64,000 nt of DNA from DASVWZ01 sp036392935 (GCA_036392935.1 DASVWZ010000156.1:18623-82622), one strand, 5' to 3'. Positions 19,331 through 28,993 are shown, counted from the stretch's first letter. Notes: a model not told the origin generated them from the letters alone. Numbers and translations are program-made.

Positions 19331-20647
19331 TCACTCGTAGCGCAGCGCTTCGGCAGGCAAAATGCGCGCTGCCGACCAGGAAGGATAAACCGTCGCTATC
19401 AGCGAAATTCCAATCGAAACCACCGCCACCAGAAGCCCGTCTACGGCACGGGGAGCAAACGGAACGTAGTCAATCGAATAAACTTCCGGCGCCAGCGCCA
19501 GCAAGTGATACTGCCCGCCAACCCATGACAAAGCGTAGCCGACGATCAGCCCAATCACCGTTCCAATCACCCCAATCAGCGCACCCTGCGCAATAAAGAT
19601 TCTCCGCACCTGCGATTTCTTCGTCCCCATCGACATCAGCACCGCAATGTCTCTCGTTTTTTCCATCACCATCATGGTCAGCGAGATCAGAATATTCAGC
19701 GCCGCTACAAAAACAATCAGCCCAATCGTAATAAACGTCACTAGCTTCTCCAGCCGCAACGCACGAAAGATGGCTTTGTTCTGCTCCATCCAGTTCGTCG
19801 CCATAAATCCCTTGCCGGCTGCGTCTTCCAGTTCGCGCGACACCTCACCAGCGCGATAGATATCGTCGATCTTGAACTCAATCACCGAAATCACATCTCC
19901 GATCCCAAACAATTGCTGCGAATCCCTCAACCGCGTAAACGCCCATGCGCTGTCGTAGTCATAAAAGCCCGAACTGAAAATCCCCGCCACGTGAAACCGT
20001 ATATACTTCGGAACCATCCCGAACGGCGTCAACTCGCCCTGCGGGCTCGTCACTAGCACCACCGACCCGACCGTCGCGCCCAGTTCATCCGCCATATCTT
20101 TCCCCAGGATGATCGGCGGCATCGCCGCAACCCGCTCCTGCACCCCAGCCAGATCGTCCGGCGACTGCGTGGCGCGGGCGCCCTCGCCCGCGGCTTTTGA
20201 TGTGACGTCAACGCCTGTGGTAGGTTCCAGCGCCTCCACCGACCCGCTCTTCACCGTGCTCAGCAGATCGCTGACTCTTCGCTCTTCGCTCGAAATCATC
20301 CCCTTCAACACCGCACCCCGCGCCCGCGGCCCGCGCGATATCAGCACCTGCTCATATATCGCCGGAGCCGCCGCCACCACGTGCGGCTCTTTCGCCAGCC
20401 GTTCCATCAACTGGCGCCAATCCTTGATCCCGTCGCTTTGCGTGCGCAGCAGATTGACGTGTGAAGTCGACCCCAGCAGCCGGTCCTGAAGGTCTTGTCG
20501 GAATCCATTATTGATCGCTAGCGCGATCACCAGCGACGCCACGCCCGCCGCCACTCCCACAATCGAAATGACCGTGATGATCCCGACGAACGCCTGCCGT
20601 CGTTTGGCTCGCAGATATCTCGACGCAACAAATAACTCAAATCGCAT
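19331..20647 (-). CDS. lolC: LolC/LolE-type ABC permease (FtsX fold)
   Basis: A 438-residue protein with the typical N terminus MRFELFVASRYLRAKRRQAF, a first membrane segment (VGIITVISIVGVAAGVASLVIALAINNGF), a large periplasmic domain (~60-290) and three C-terminal membrane segments beginning LVTFITIGLIVFVAALNILISL. The NNGFRQDLQDRLLG motif after TM1 is typical of LolC/E. With the adjacent LolD-like ATPase it probably extracts lipoproteins from the inner membrane for transfer to LolA. A single permease gene suggests the homodimeric (LolF-like) form. It starts 18 bases after the kinase gene stops, so the three genes may share a transcript. Confidence 0.88.
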   Translation of the reverse strand: MRFELFVASRYLRAKRRQAFVGIITVISIVGVAAGVASLVIALAINNGFRQDLQDRLLGSTSHVNLLRTQSDGIKDWRQLMERLAKEPHVVAAAPAIYEQVLISRGPRARGAVLKGMISSEERRVSDLLSTVKSGSVEALEPTTGVDVTSKAAGEGARATQSPDDLAGVQERVAAMPPIILGKDMADELGATVGSVVLVTSPQGELTPFGMVPKYIRFHVAGIFSSGFYDYDSAWAFTRLRDSQQLFGIGDVISVIEFKIDDIYRAGEVSRELEDAAGKGFMATNWMEQNKAIFRALRLEKLVTFITIGLIVFVAALNILISLTMMVMEKTRDIAVLMSMGTKKSQVRRIFIAQGALIGVIGTVIGLIVGYALSWVGGQYHLLALAPEVYSIDYVPFAPRAVDGLLVAVVSIGISLIATVYPSWSAARILPAEALRYE

Positions 20648-20665
20648 GAGACATGAGAAAAGATG

Positions 20666-23254
20666 CTACTTCAATCCCGTCACCACGTACGCCTGCGCGG
20701 TGTCGTACTGGTACCCGTAGGCATACCCGTTGCCGTCGTCGAAGATCAATGGCCAGAATATCGCAGTCACGTCCGCCCCGGCGTCAGCCCCGATGGTCTT
20801 CCATAATTCCATCTTGCCGCTGGAAACATCGACCTTATAAATCTTCCCGACCTTTTCGTTCCCATGCGACGCCACATAAACCGAGTTCCCTTCCGAGGTC
20901 CACGCTCTTACCGAGTAAGTTGACTCCAGTCCGGGGATCGGTCGCAGGCTCGCGGCATCGCCATTCAGCGGCCACACATTCCACTTTCCATCCGGACCCA
21001 AAACCGCCGCGGATTTCCCGTCAGGCGAGAGCGCTGTGCCGTAAATTCCCTCCGGTGAGATCGGCTTTGAACCCCCGGTCGCAATGTCGACTAAATAGTT
21101 CCGTGCCCCGTGCCCGGCCTCAATTCCAGCTGCCAGCAGACTTTTGCCGTCAGGCAGGTAACTGGCAAACGTATAGCTCACCGAATCGTGCGTCAACGCT
21201 CTCGCCTGGCCTGCCCCGGTCGGCACCAGATTCAGTGACCCTCCCTGCGCCGGTTGCGTCACCACCCATTTTCCATCCGGAGAAATGCACTCCGCTTTTC
21301 CCGTTCCCAGCGTCAGCGGCGGAGAACCGTCCACATCCCGTAAAAACACAATGTAGTCCGAACCGCCCGCCTCGCCCACATCGAACGACAAGATCTTTTT
21401 GCCGTCGCGGCTCACGTCGGCCAGAATCGCCCAACCGAACCACCCCATCTCCCGCTCCTGCGTCGAACCCGGAGTCAGCGCGCGAATGCCACGCCCGCTA
21501 ATGTGCGAAACCACCAGCATCCTGTCCTTCTGCACATCCTGCAACATCATTCCGCTGGGCGCGTTGGTCAGCCTGCGCACCTTGCCCGACAAAGTGACCG
21601 CTCGCGGATCGGTCGCGAACCCGGCCATCGTTGACGCAAACCACACCTCATCGCCCGACGGTCCCCACGCCAACCCTTCAATCGCTTCCCATCCTGTCGA
21701 AAGTTTCTTTTCCTGCCCCGAACCATCCGCCGGAATTACCGCGATCGAGCCCTGATCGTCGCCCGAGTTGTTTTCATGATCGGCAAATGCAATCCATTTT
21801 CCGTCCGGTGAAATCCGCGGCGAACTCAGCCAGTTGATGCTGTCCACCAGTACCTTTCCAATCGGATACTCGATGTGCCAGTGGTCGTTTTCTGCCATAT
21901 GGCGCGCTACCGCCATGTGTTCGCCGTCCGCGGCCCAGTCCGCGTCCATCACGTCGTCGAGCACCTCCCGCGGCGTTCCCCCGCTCAGAGAGACTCGCGC
22001 CAGCGTGCCGATCACATCCAGACCGCGCGTATGCTTGCTGTTCAATCGCACTGCCAGTTCTCCATTGCGCGAGACGGCAAGAATCTCGGCATCCTTGATT
22101 CCTACCTCCCGGGCATTCGGATCATCGACGCGCGCGACGTAAAGCTGCGCGTCCCCGCCATCCCACGCGGCGTTGTAAACAATGCTTCCATCCGGCGTGA
22201 ATCGAGCGTTCCCCATCGTTCCCTTACGGAACGTCACCCGCGCATATTCCGGGGGAGGCGTGTACGCCCGTATTTCGCCCGTCTTCCATCCAGCGATGAA
22301 CGCAATCGCCGCTAGCGCAAAACCGATCGCAACACCGACCATCGTTTTGCGGCCTGGCCTACCCGCAGAAGCCCCGACCGGCGCGACCTTCGCCGAACCT
22401 GCCGAAATCTCCGAAAGATGCTCCAGATCGAACCCAATGTCGCTGGCCGAATGAAACCGCGACTCCGGGTTTTTCTCCAGGCAGTGATGCACAATCCGTT
22501 CCAGCGCCGGAGGAACATTCTGGTTCGTAGTCGAAAGCTCGGCCGGTTCCTCTTTAAGAATCGAGCTCATCGTGTCCGCCGGCGTCTCGCCGTGAAAAGC
22601 CCGTTTGCCCGAAAGCATCTCGTACAGAATCGCGCCGAAGCTGAAAATGTCCGACCTCGCATCCAGCGCCTGTCCCCGCACCTGCTCCGGGGACATATAT
22701 CCCGCCGTCCCCAGCACCACGCCCGCTTCCGTCCCGTGGCTCATCGTGGCCAGCGTTGCCTCCGCGCCCGACCCCGTCTGCGTCAGCTTCGCCAGTCCAA
22801 AATCCAAAATCTTCACCCGCCCATCTTTGGTGACGAAAAGATTCTCCGGCTTCAAATCCCGATGAATGATTCCCTTTTCATGTGCCGCCGCCAATCCATG
22901 CGCAATCTGCAACGCAAAATCAAGCGCCCTGCGCATCGGAATCGCTCCCGCCTTCAATCGGTCGCGCAGCGTTTCACCTTCAAGCAGTTCAGAAACCACA
23001 TAAGGCGAACCATCCTGGGCGCCAATATCAAACACCGCCAGAATATTCGGATGATTCAGCGCCGCCGTCGCCAGCGCCTCTTGCTCAAAACGCCGTAACC
23101 GATCGGGATCAGAAGAAATTGCCTTGGGAAGAATTTTGACCGCGACCTCACGCCTGAGCCGCGAATCCCGCGCCCGATACACTTCGCCCATCCCGCCCGC
23201 GCCCAGCGGCGAAACAATCTCGTATGGCCCTAACTTAGTCCCCGGATTCAGCAT
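20666..23254 (-). CDS. Membrane Ser/Thr protein kinase with PD40 beta-propeller sensor
   Basis: An 862-residue kinase. The N-terminal catalytic domain (~10-275) is complete: glycine loop LGAGGMGEVYRA, VAVKILPK, catalytic IIHRDLKPENLF, KILDFGLAK, and activation end TAGYMSPEQVRG. A single membrane segment follows (~303-325, MVGVAIGFALAAIAFIAGWKTG). The outer part is a TolB/WD40-like propeller made of PD40 blades (for example ARFTPDGSIVYNAAWDG, PRISPDGKWIAFADHE, SPDGKWVVTQPA). This Hanks-type kinase plus propeller design is common in Acidobacteriota. It lies directly ahead of the lolC-like gene, so it may be co-transcribed. A close relative is at 55745-58396. Confidence 0.93.
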   Translation of the reverse strand: MLNPGTKLGPYEIVSPLGAGGMGEVYRARDSRLRREVAVKILPKAISSDPDRLRRFEQEALATAALNHPNILAVFDIGAQDGSPYVVSELLEGETLRDRLKAGAIPMRRALDFALQIAHGLAAAHEKGIIHRDLKPENLFVTKDGRVKILDFGLAKLTQTGSGAEATLATMSHGTEAGVVLGTAGYMSPEQVRGQALDARSDIFSFGAILYEMLSGKRAFHGETPADTMSSILKEEPAELSTTNQNVPPALERIVHHCLEKNPESRFHSASDIGFDLEHLSEISAGSAKVAPVGASAGRPGRKTMVGVAIGFALAAIAFIAGWKTGEIRAYTPPPEYARVTFRKGTMGNARFTPDGSIVYNAAWDGGDAQLYVARVDDPNAREVGIKDAEILAVSRNGELAVRLNSKHTRGLDVIGTLARVSLSGGTPREVLDDVMDADWAADGEHMAVARHMAENDHWHIEYPIGKVLVDSINWLSSPRISPDGKWIAFADHENNSGDDQGSIAVIPADGSGQEKKLSTGWEAIEGLAWGPSGDEVWFASTMAGFATDPRAVTLSGKVRRLTNAPSGMMLQDVQKDRMLVVSHISGRGIRALTPGSTQEREMGWFGWAILADVSRDGKKILSFDVGEAGGSDYIVFLRDVDGSPPLTLGTGKAECISPDGKWVVTQPAQGGSLNLVPTGAGQARALTHDSVSYTFASYLPDGKSLLAAGIEAGHGARNYLVDIATGGSKPISPEGIYGTALSPDGKSAAVLGPDGKWNVWPLNGDAASLRPIPGLESTYSVRAWTSEGNSVYVASHGNEKVGKIYKVDVSSGKMELWKTIGADAGADVTAIFWPLIFDDGNGYAYGYQYDTAQAYVVTGLK

Positions 23255-23317
23255 TGTTCGCGCCCATTATACAGTTGCAACCAGAACATCCCGACACATC
23301 CACGCTGTAATGGTCTG

Positions 23318-23400
23318 TGCTCCTCTGTGCCCTCTGTCGTTAATGCCTTCGACCTTTTTTCTTTGCGCCCTTTGCGCGAACTTCGCGCTCTTTGCGATTT
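23318..23400. repeat. CTTTGCG-rich spacer repeat
   Basis: Contains CTTTGCGCCCTTTGCG, then AACTTCGCGCTCTTTGCG, a motif that recurs at 29060-29075, 29917-29935 and about 36772 in other spacers of this window. It lies between the permease and kinase genes and covers the stop end of the permease. Confidence 0.5.
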
Positions 23401-24787
23401 AAGATTTTGCCGCACCATTCACCAGAGCCCCCTCACTCCGTCGTCCCCTCACCATAAAAACCACCGTCAGCACCGCCAGGAACGGCAATCCATACGCCAG
23501 AGTCATCCGAAACTCCCGTGTGAACGCCGTCGTCACCAGCAAAGCCACAATCGACGCCGCACCCGTCACCGTGAGCCACGGATACCCCCACATGCGAAAA
23601 CTCAACGCGCTGTCTCCATGCGCCCGCCGAAAGAAAATATGCGTCACAAAAATCATCAGCCAGGTAAACAGCGCGCCAAACATCGAAATCGCCATCATCA
23701 TCAAGAACGCGCTCTCCGGATACAACACAAATATCCCCGCTGCCACCGCAATCCCTACGGTAGAAACCATCAGCGCTGCCATTGGAATTCCGCGCGCATT
23801 CAGCACCCCAAACCGCCTTGCCGCATATCCCGCTCGCGACAAGCTGAACATCATCCTCGTCGTGATATATAGCTGGCTGTTCATCGCCGAAAGCGCCGCA
23901 ATCAGAATTACAAAATTCACCACCCCCGCCGCGCCCGGCAAGCCTGTTCCCGCCATCACTCGCACAAACGGACTCTGCCCGCTGTTCGCCTCCGTCCACG
24001 GCACAATCGCCACAATCAGCGCAACGCTCGCCAGGTAGAAAAATGCCAGCCGCACCATCGTCGCCCGAAATGCCTTGCGTATCGCCCGCTGCGGATCTTT
24101 TGCCTCGCCCGCCGCTACCGCAATCATCTCAATCGAGAAGTAGCTGAAGATCGCCACCAGCGATGCCACCCACACACCCCACGCGCCCTTCGGCGCAAAT
24201 CCTCCATGCGACGTCAGATTCCCCAATCCGATCCCGCCCAACACCATCCGCGCGCCGAGCAAAATGAACACCACAATGGCAAAGATCTTCAGCGCCGAAA
24301 AAACATACTCCACCGACCCAAACAATTCGACGTTGAATGCATTCACTCCCACCAGCACCGCGGCAAAAACCAGAATCCACACCCACCCCGGCACCGCCGG
24401 ATACCAATACCGCATATAAACCGCGATCGCCGTCACCTCCGTGCCCACCCCCAGCACCAGGCACGACCAGTACGCGTACCGCACCAGAAACCCTGCCAGC
24501 GGCCCGACATAAAATTCCGCCCACGCCCCAAACGACCCCGATGTCGGATGCGCCACCGTCATCTCCGCCAGGCAACCCATAAGGAGCAACGCAATCACCG
24601 CGCCTACCGCATAACTCACCAGCACCGCCGGGCCGGCAAACCCAATCGCCGCCCCGCTTCCAAGAAACAATCCCGTCCCGATCGCTCCCCCGATCGCGAT
24701 CATCGAAAGCTGCCCCGTGGTCAGCCCGCGATGCAGCCCTTTTTCCCGCTCCGCAATGGCATCGAAACCTGGCTTATCCCCGCTCAT
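23399..24787 (-). CDS. APC-family amino acid permease
   Basis: A 462-residue transporter with about 12 membrane segments. The start is set at 24787 (MSGDKPGFDAIAEREKGLHR), because the family N terminus GLHRGLTTGQLSMIAIGGAIGTGLFLG follows at once. The GAIGTGLF motif in TM1 and the AHPTSGSFGAWAEFYVGPLAGF segment place it in the amino acid transporter (AAT) branch with GabP, CycA and AnsP. It would bring in an amino acid with protons. Substrate is not readable. No catabolic gene is adjacent. Confidence 0.88.
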   Translation of the reverse strand: MSGDKPGFDAIAEREKGLHRGLTTGQLSMIAIGGAIGTGLFLGSGAAIGFAGPAVLVSYAVGAVIALLLMGCLAEMTVAHPTSGSFGAWAEFYVGPLAGFLVRYAYWSCLVLGVGTEVTAIAVYMRYWYPAVPGWVWILVFAAVLVGVNAFNVELFGSVEYVFSALKIFAIVVFILLGARMVLGGIGLGNLTSHGGFAPKGAWGVWVASLVAIFSYFSIEMIAVAAGEAKDPQRAIRKAFRATMVRLAFFYLASVALIVAIVPWTEANSGQSPFVRVMAGTGLPGAAGVVNFVILIAALSAMNSQLYITTRMMFSLSRAGYAARRFGVLNARGIPMAALMVSTVGIAVAAGIFVLYPESAFLMMMAISMFGALFTWLMIFVTHIFFRRAHGDSALSFRMWGYPWLTVTGAASIVALLVTTAFTREFRMTLAYGLPFLAVLTVVFMVRGRRSEGALVNGAAKS

Positions 24788-24918
24788 ACGGTCGCCCGAT
24801 TCTAGCGCACCCAACTCCCTACGGGTGCCCCACACATTCGCGTTCTTTGCGGATGTGTGGGAATGACGGGCCCGAAATCACGACGGGAATTAACCAACCA
24901 ACCTCAATCGCTGTTTGC

Positions 24919-24977
24919 TGAATGCCGACCGACGCCTGCCGACCGACGACCGACGACCGACGACCGACGACGAATGC
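24919..24977. repeat. CCGACGA heptad array
   Basis: A clean run of four CCGACGA units (about 24940-24967), preceded by related CCGACCGACGCCTG sequence, lies just ahead of the propeller gene. If translated it gives a repetitive PTTDDRR stretch, which is why the longest reading frame there looks artificial. Confidence 0.8.
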
Positions 24978-25014
24978 TATACTTCGCCCGAACTACACAA
25001 CCGGAGACAAAACC

Positions 25015-26304
25015 TTGCGCTTCGCCATCCTCATCGCCATCTTGCTGCCCCTGGCCATCGCCGCAGCCTTTTATCTCGACTACTCTCACGCCGCCGCGAT
25101 CACCCCGCCCGGCTCTCCATATCTGTTTATCTGGTCCGGCAACGCCGCCCATCAAGGCACCGATTTCCTCTCCGTCATCGACGCCAATCCCGCCTCGCCC
25201 ACCTACGCTCAGGTCGTCGCCACCCTCCCGGTCGGCGTCGGAGGCACCATGCCTCACCACACGGAATACGAATTCCCTCCCGACAACCTTCTCTTTGCCA
25301 ACGGATGGGTCGCCGGTCGTACCTTCATCTTCGATCTTCACGATCCCGCGCATCCCCAAATCGCCGCCCAATTCACCGACCGCGCCGGGTACAGCTTTCC
25401 TCACAGTTTCGTTCGGCTGGCCAATGGCGATCGCCTGGGAACCTTCCAGTCGTACGGCACGGGCTACGCCCCCGGCGGCGGACTCGTCGAACTCGATCCA
25501 ACCGGCGCCGTCGTCCGTTCCTCGTCCGCTCTCGATCCGACTGTCAAAAAAGATCTCATCTGGCCCTACAGCCTCGCCGTCTGGCCCGAACGCGATCTCG
25601 TCATCGTCACCGACACCCCCATGGGCTGGCCCGACTGGGCCAAACTGCCGCCCGGTTCCTGGACCCTCGACAAAATCAATAAGCAGCAAACTTCTCAGGT
25701 GCAGATCTTTCGCCTCTCCGATCTCCATTTGCTCCATACCATAACCCTCCCCGCCGACGCCGCCCGCCACGATCTTTATCCCTCCGAAGCGCACGTCATG
25801 CCCGATGGCTCGATCTACCTGGGGACATTCCGCTGTGGCCTGTACCGCATGACCAACCCAGTCGGCCCGCAGCCCACCGTCGACCTCGTGCAAACCTTCC
25901 CCGGCGGCGAAAGCATGTCTACCAACTGTGCCGTACCAACTGTCGTGGGGCATTACTGGGTCCAGACCGCTGCCGCGCTGCCCGGCGTGATCGTTCTTGA
26001 CATTACCAATCCCGCAAAACCCGTCGAAGTCTCTCGCCTCGTCCTCGACCACCGCTACATGATGCCGCACTGGCTCGCCGCCGACCGCAAGAGCGACAGC
26101 AAGAACGCCCGACTGATTCTCACCGGAGACGACCTGGACTGGGCGCTCGTCCTGCGCCTCGACGAGAAAGGCCAGCTGACCATCGACCGATCCTTCCGCG
26201 ATTCCGGCTCCGCCATACCCGGACTCAACTTCACCCGCGACAACTGGCCGCATGGCAACGCCGGCCCCGCCGTCGTCCACGCCGCCCTCTTCGGCCCCGC
26301 ATAA
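25015..26304 (+). CDS. Membrane-anchored selenium-binding-protein-like (SBP56) propeller
   Basis: A 429-residue protein. TTG at 25015 is chosen: GGAG lies about nine bases upstream, and the product begins with a signal anchor (LRFAILIAILLPLAIAAAFYL); upstream frame is only heptad repeat. The mature part resembles SBP56/methanethiol oxidase: DFLSVIDANPASPTYAQVV near the start matches the family's DxLAVVDVDPxSPxYGxVV, followed by MPHHTEYE where the family has LHHxGWN. HSFVRLANGD, PSEAHVMPDGSIYLG and MPHWL are other family-like His sites. The Cys that follows the His pair in SELENBP1-type proteins is missing. Extracytoplasmic oxidase or metal-binding role is possible but unproven. Confidence 0.6.
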   Translation: MRFAILIAILLPLAIAAAFYLDYSHAAAITPPGSPYLFIWSGNAAHQGTDFLSVIDANPASPTYAQVVATLPVGVGGTMPHHTEYEFPPDNLLFANGWVAGRTFIFDLHDPAHPQIAAQFTDRAGYSFPHSFVRLANGDRLGTFQSYGTGYAPGGGLVELDPTGAVVRSSSALDPTVKKDLIWPYSLAVWPERDLVIVTDTPMGWPDWAKLPPGSWTLDKINKQQTSQVQIFRLSDLHLLHTITLPADAARHDLYPSEAHVMPDGSIYLGTFRCGLYRMTNPVGPQPTVDLVQTFPGGESMSTNCAVPTVVGHYWVQTAAALPGVIVLDITNPAKPVEVSRLVLDHRYMMPHWLAADRKSDSKNARLILTGDDLDWALVLRLDEKGQLTIDRSFRDSGSAIPGLNFTRDNWPHGNAGPAVVHAALFGPA

Positions 26305-26367
26305 ACACGTGGCGCAGGCCGCCCTAAAACATTGGTTTTTGCCGCCTCAAGAGTTACATTCTCTGTC

Positions 26368-28053
26368 ATGCACCCGCGCAGGGCAGTCATCGCGTTTCTC
26401 ACCGCCGCATTCTGCTCAACTCTTCTTTATGGTGATAACCTTGCCGACACCTTTCGCAAAGCCGCCGAGCGCAGCACACTCGACCAACCGGGCACCAAGC
26501 CGTTTCATCTCAAGGCTTCCGTCGCACCCAGCCATGAACGCGACAAAGACTCAGGCAGGACAGCCGATATTGAAATCTGGTGGGCGTCGCCGACGCAGTG
26601 GAAGCGGGAGCTCAGAACCCCTGGATTTCACCAGGTCCAGATCGTCAACGGCAATACCACTTGGCAGAAAAACGAAGGTGAATATTTTCCGCAGTGGCTG
26701 CAGCAAACCGCCGTGGAACTCGTCAAACCAGTACCCCCCTTGGACGACATACTCAAGCAGGCGAAAAACGCACAGGCGCGCCACATGGGCCCGATGACGA
26801 TCTTGAATCTCGAAACCGTCAGCGGAACTTCTCAAACGCCAAACATCCTTCGAACCTATCTCGCGCTGTCGAACAGCACCGGCCTGCTGCTCTACGGAGG
26901 CGGTCAGGGATGGGGCGCCGAATTCAAAAACTATCAGGATTTTCACGGACTCATGGTTGCTCGTACCGTAAATGTTGGCGATCCGCAGGTCACCGCGACC
27001 GTGACTACGCTCGATGACCTTGCCTCCGTGCAACCCGACTTCTTTGACCCATCAGCGCTCGGCCCCAGTTCACCGCCCACGCAGACCATAATATTGAACG
27101 AGGTCGCGCTGAGAAAAAATCTCTTGACCGCCGACCCCACATCATGGCCTACGGTGCAAGACGGTCCGTTTGAAGGCAAAATCTCCTGCGACATCGTCGT
27201 CGACCGCGAGGGAAAGATTCGCGAGATGAGCACCATCGTCACTGAGAACCCCGCCCTGCGAGACGCCGGCAAGCAAGCCGTCGCCGCCATGCGCTTCAAA
27301 CCCTTTGTTGTCGACGGCGCACCGGCGCAGGTCATGTCCCAGGTCACAATTCCCTTCAAAACCAGCCGACCGGCAGGCTCCGAAGCGTTTGGCAGTGCCC
27401 GCAGCTACTTCGAACGCGGGCTACATGCCGGCTTCCCGGCATTCGGCAACGGCGCACCCTATACATTGCATGCTGAGTTTCAGGTCAAATCGACCGACGG
27501 CACCAACGTGGCTGGGAACTACGAAGACATCTGGGTTTCCGATACACAATGGCGCCGCAACGCCAGCTTGGTGAATGGCGTCTACGCCCGCTCCCGCAAC
27601 GGCGATAAAACCTACCAGCTTGCTGAAGGTGAAAACACCCCAATGCTTCAATTTGTGATGCGCGAGATGGAGCCAATCCCCGCCTTGGACACCTTTACCG
27701 AGTCCGACTGGAAAATCAGACGCGACACCGTGAACGGCGTTTCCACCATACGCCTCCTCGCCGGATACGAAGACCCACAGGGAAACTTCGACCGCGAAAC
27801 CGCTATAGCATACTGGTTCGACGATAAAGGTTTATTGCTCAAGACTTATCGCCATGGAATCGAAACCGAGCGCTCAGATTTTCAGGACTTCGCTGGCGTG
27901 AAGGTCGCCCGCCATATCGACGTGCTACAGAACGGCAACATCGGACTCCAAATTAAGGTCACCGGCATTTCCCCGGCTGGAAAAATCTCCAACGGCACCT
28001 TTGAGATCAAAGGCCACGAATATACCCGCCAGTTCACCAGTGAAGCCAGGTAG
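26368..28053 (+). CDS. Secreted protein with internal TonB-C-like domain
   Basis: A 561-residue product from ATG 26368 with a signal peptide (RRAVIAFLTAAFCSTLLYG). Residues ~20-230 form a domain on lipoprotein-like extraction themes (FHLKASVAPSHERD...IEIWWASPTQWKRELRTPGF). It recurs in the C-terminal half (YTLHAEFQVKSTDG...YEDIWVSDTQWRRNASL), so the protein contains two related copies. Between them (~265-345) is a TonB C-terminal-type domain: GKISCDIVVDREGKIREMSTI, then DAGKQAVAAMRFKPFVVDG. TonB-C domains in such proteins bind partners without energy transduction. I know no function for the repeated part. It follows the SBP56-like gene by 63 bases. Confidence 0.6.
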   Translation: MHPRRAVIAFLTAAFCSTLLYGDNLADTFRKAAERSTLDQPGTKPFHLKASVAPSHERDKDSGRTADIEIWWASPTQWKRELRTPGFHQVQIVNGNTTWQKNEGEYFPQWLQQTAVELVKPVPPLDDILKQAKNAQARHMGPMTILNLETVSGTSQTPNILRTYLALSNSTGLLLYGGGQGWGAEFKNYQDFHGLMVARTVNVGDPQVTATVTTLDDLASVQPDFFDPSALGPSSPPTQTIILNEVALRKNLLTADPTSWPTVQDGPFEGKISCDIVVDREGKIREMSTIVTENPALRDAGKQAVAAMRFKPFVVDGAPAQVMSQVTIPFKTSRPAGSEAFGSARSYFERGLHAGFPAFGNGAPYTLHAEFQVKSTDGTNVAGNYEDIWVSDTQWRRNASLVNGVYARSRNGDKTYQLAEGENTPMLQFVMREMEPIPALDTFTESDWKIRRDTVNGVSTIRLLAGYEDPQGNFDRETAIAYWFDDKGLLLKTYRHGIETERSDFQDFAGVKVARHIDVLQNGNIGLQIKVTGISPAGKISNGTFEIKGHEYTRQFTSEAR

Positions 28054-28055
28054 CA

Positions 28056-28916
28056 CTACTCCCTCACCAACTCGCCCCGTCTTCTCCAAAAATAAATCGC
28101 AAACGCAATCGTCACTAGCGGCAGCACCGCGCCAAACTCATCGATAAACCACTTCGTCCTTCCCGTGTCTCGCGTCAGCGGCGAAAAAATCAGTTGTATA
28201 TAAAGGTTGTGACTCCCGTGCAGAATCGCGCCCGTCCACAAACTCCCCGACTTCAGCCGCAGCCACGCCAGTATGAACGAATCCGCCACCACCATCACCG
28301 TAAAGCACGTCAACCCGTACCACGTCGGAGTGCCCGCATTGTAGTCCGCCCAAATCAGCCCCGGGTAATGCCAGCACGCCCAAACAATCCCGCTGATGAA
28401 AGCCGTCGCCGTAAACCCGCAAGTCTTGAACAACTCTGGCACCAGAAATCCGCGCCAGCCAATCTCCTCGCCCAGCCCCGAAGACATTCCACGCACCATC
28501 CCCACCGTTCCGTACAGCAGCACATACACCACGCCCGAAGCCGCCGGCGAAATCCGCAGCCCCATCTTGTCCACCAGCCCGTTCAAAAACTCCTGGTTCG
28601 GAAACCCGCCCAGCCCGCTCGCCCACACAATTAAATACGCGATCGTCGCGTACATCAGGGGAACATACCAACTCATCGCCGCATACTTTGCCTGCGGCCA
28701 CTTCCATCCCAGATCGCTCAGGCTGCGGTCGTAAAACTTCACTGTCGCCATCGCCGCGAGGCCGGGACACCACATGATCCCCAGCACATACATCCCGTTG
28801 CCCGCCGTCAGCCGGTGCGACCGCAAAATCAAAAAATAAAACACCGAACTGAACGCCGCCACCAGCAGCAGATACGTCACCACCTGCCTGCGTGAATTAG
28901 AAGTGTCAGTCATCAT
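28056..28916 (-). CDS. CPBP-family intramembrane metalloprotease
   Basis: A 286-residue membrane protein with about seven to eight hydrophobic segments. The CAAX protease/bacteriocin-processing signature is intact: glutamates and arginine in GLGEEIGWRGFLVPEL, then the histidine motif GIVWACWHYPG and a third conserved site ILHGSHNLY. Family members cleave within the membrane; in bacteria they are tied to prenyl-protein-like processing, immunity or unknown substrates. Convergent with the TonB-C protein gene, from which it is separated by two bases. No bacteriocin gene nearby. Confidence 0.85.
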   Translation of the reverse strand: MMTDTSNSRRQVVTYLLLVAAFSSVFYFLILRSHRLTAGNGMYVLGIMWCPGLAAMATVKFYDRSLSDLGWKWPQAKYAAMSWYVPLMYATIAYLIVWASGLGGFPNQEFLNGLVDKMGLRISPAASGVVYVLLYGTVGMVRGMSSGLGEEIGWRGFLVPELFKTCGFTATAFISGIVWACWHYPGLIWADYNAGTPTWYGLTCFTVMVVADSFILAWLRLKSGSLWTGAILHGSHNLYIQLIFSPLTRDTGRTKWFIDEFGAVLPLVTIAFAIYFWRRRGELVRE

Positions 28917-28993
28917 GGTGCACTCACGACCTCATTCTGCCCGCAGTATACCCGACTCGCCAAGAACCAGGCGCTCACGAATCGCTTCCTGCC

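Noticed and set aside
24904..26280. A 458-codon minus-strand frame opposite the SBP56-like gene
   Set aside because: Gly/Asp/Val-rich shadow; the plus strand has a signal anchor and family motifs.
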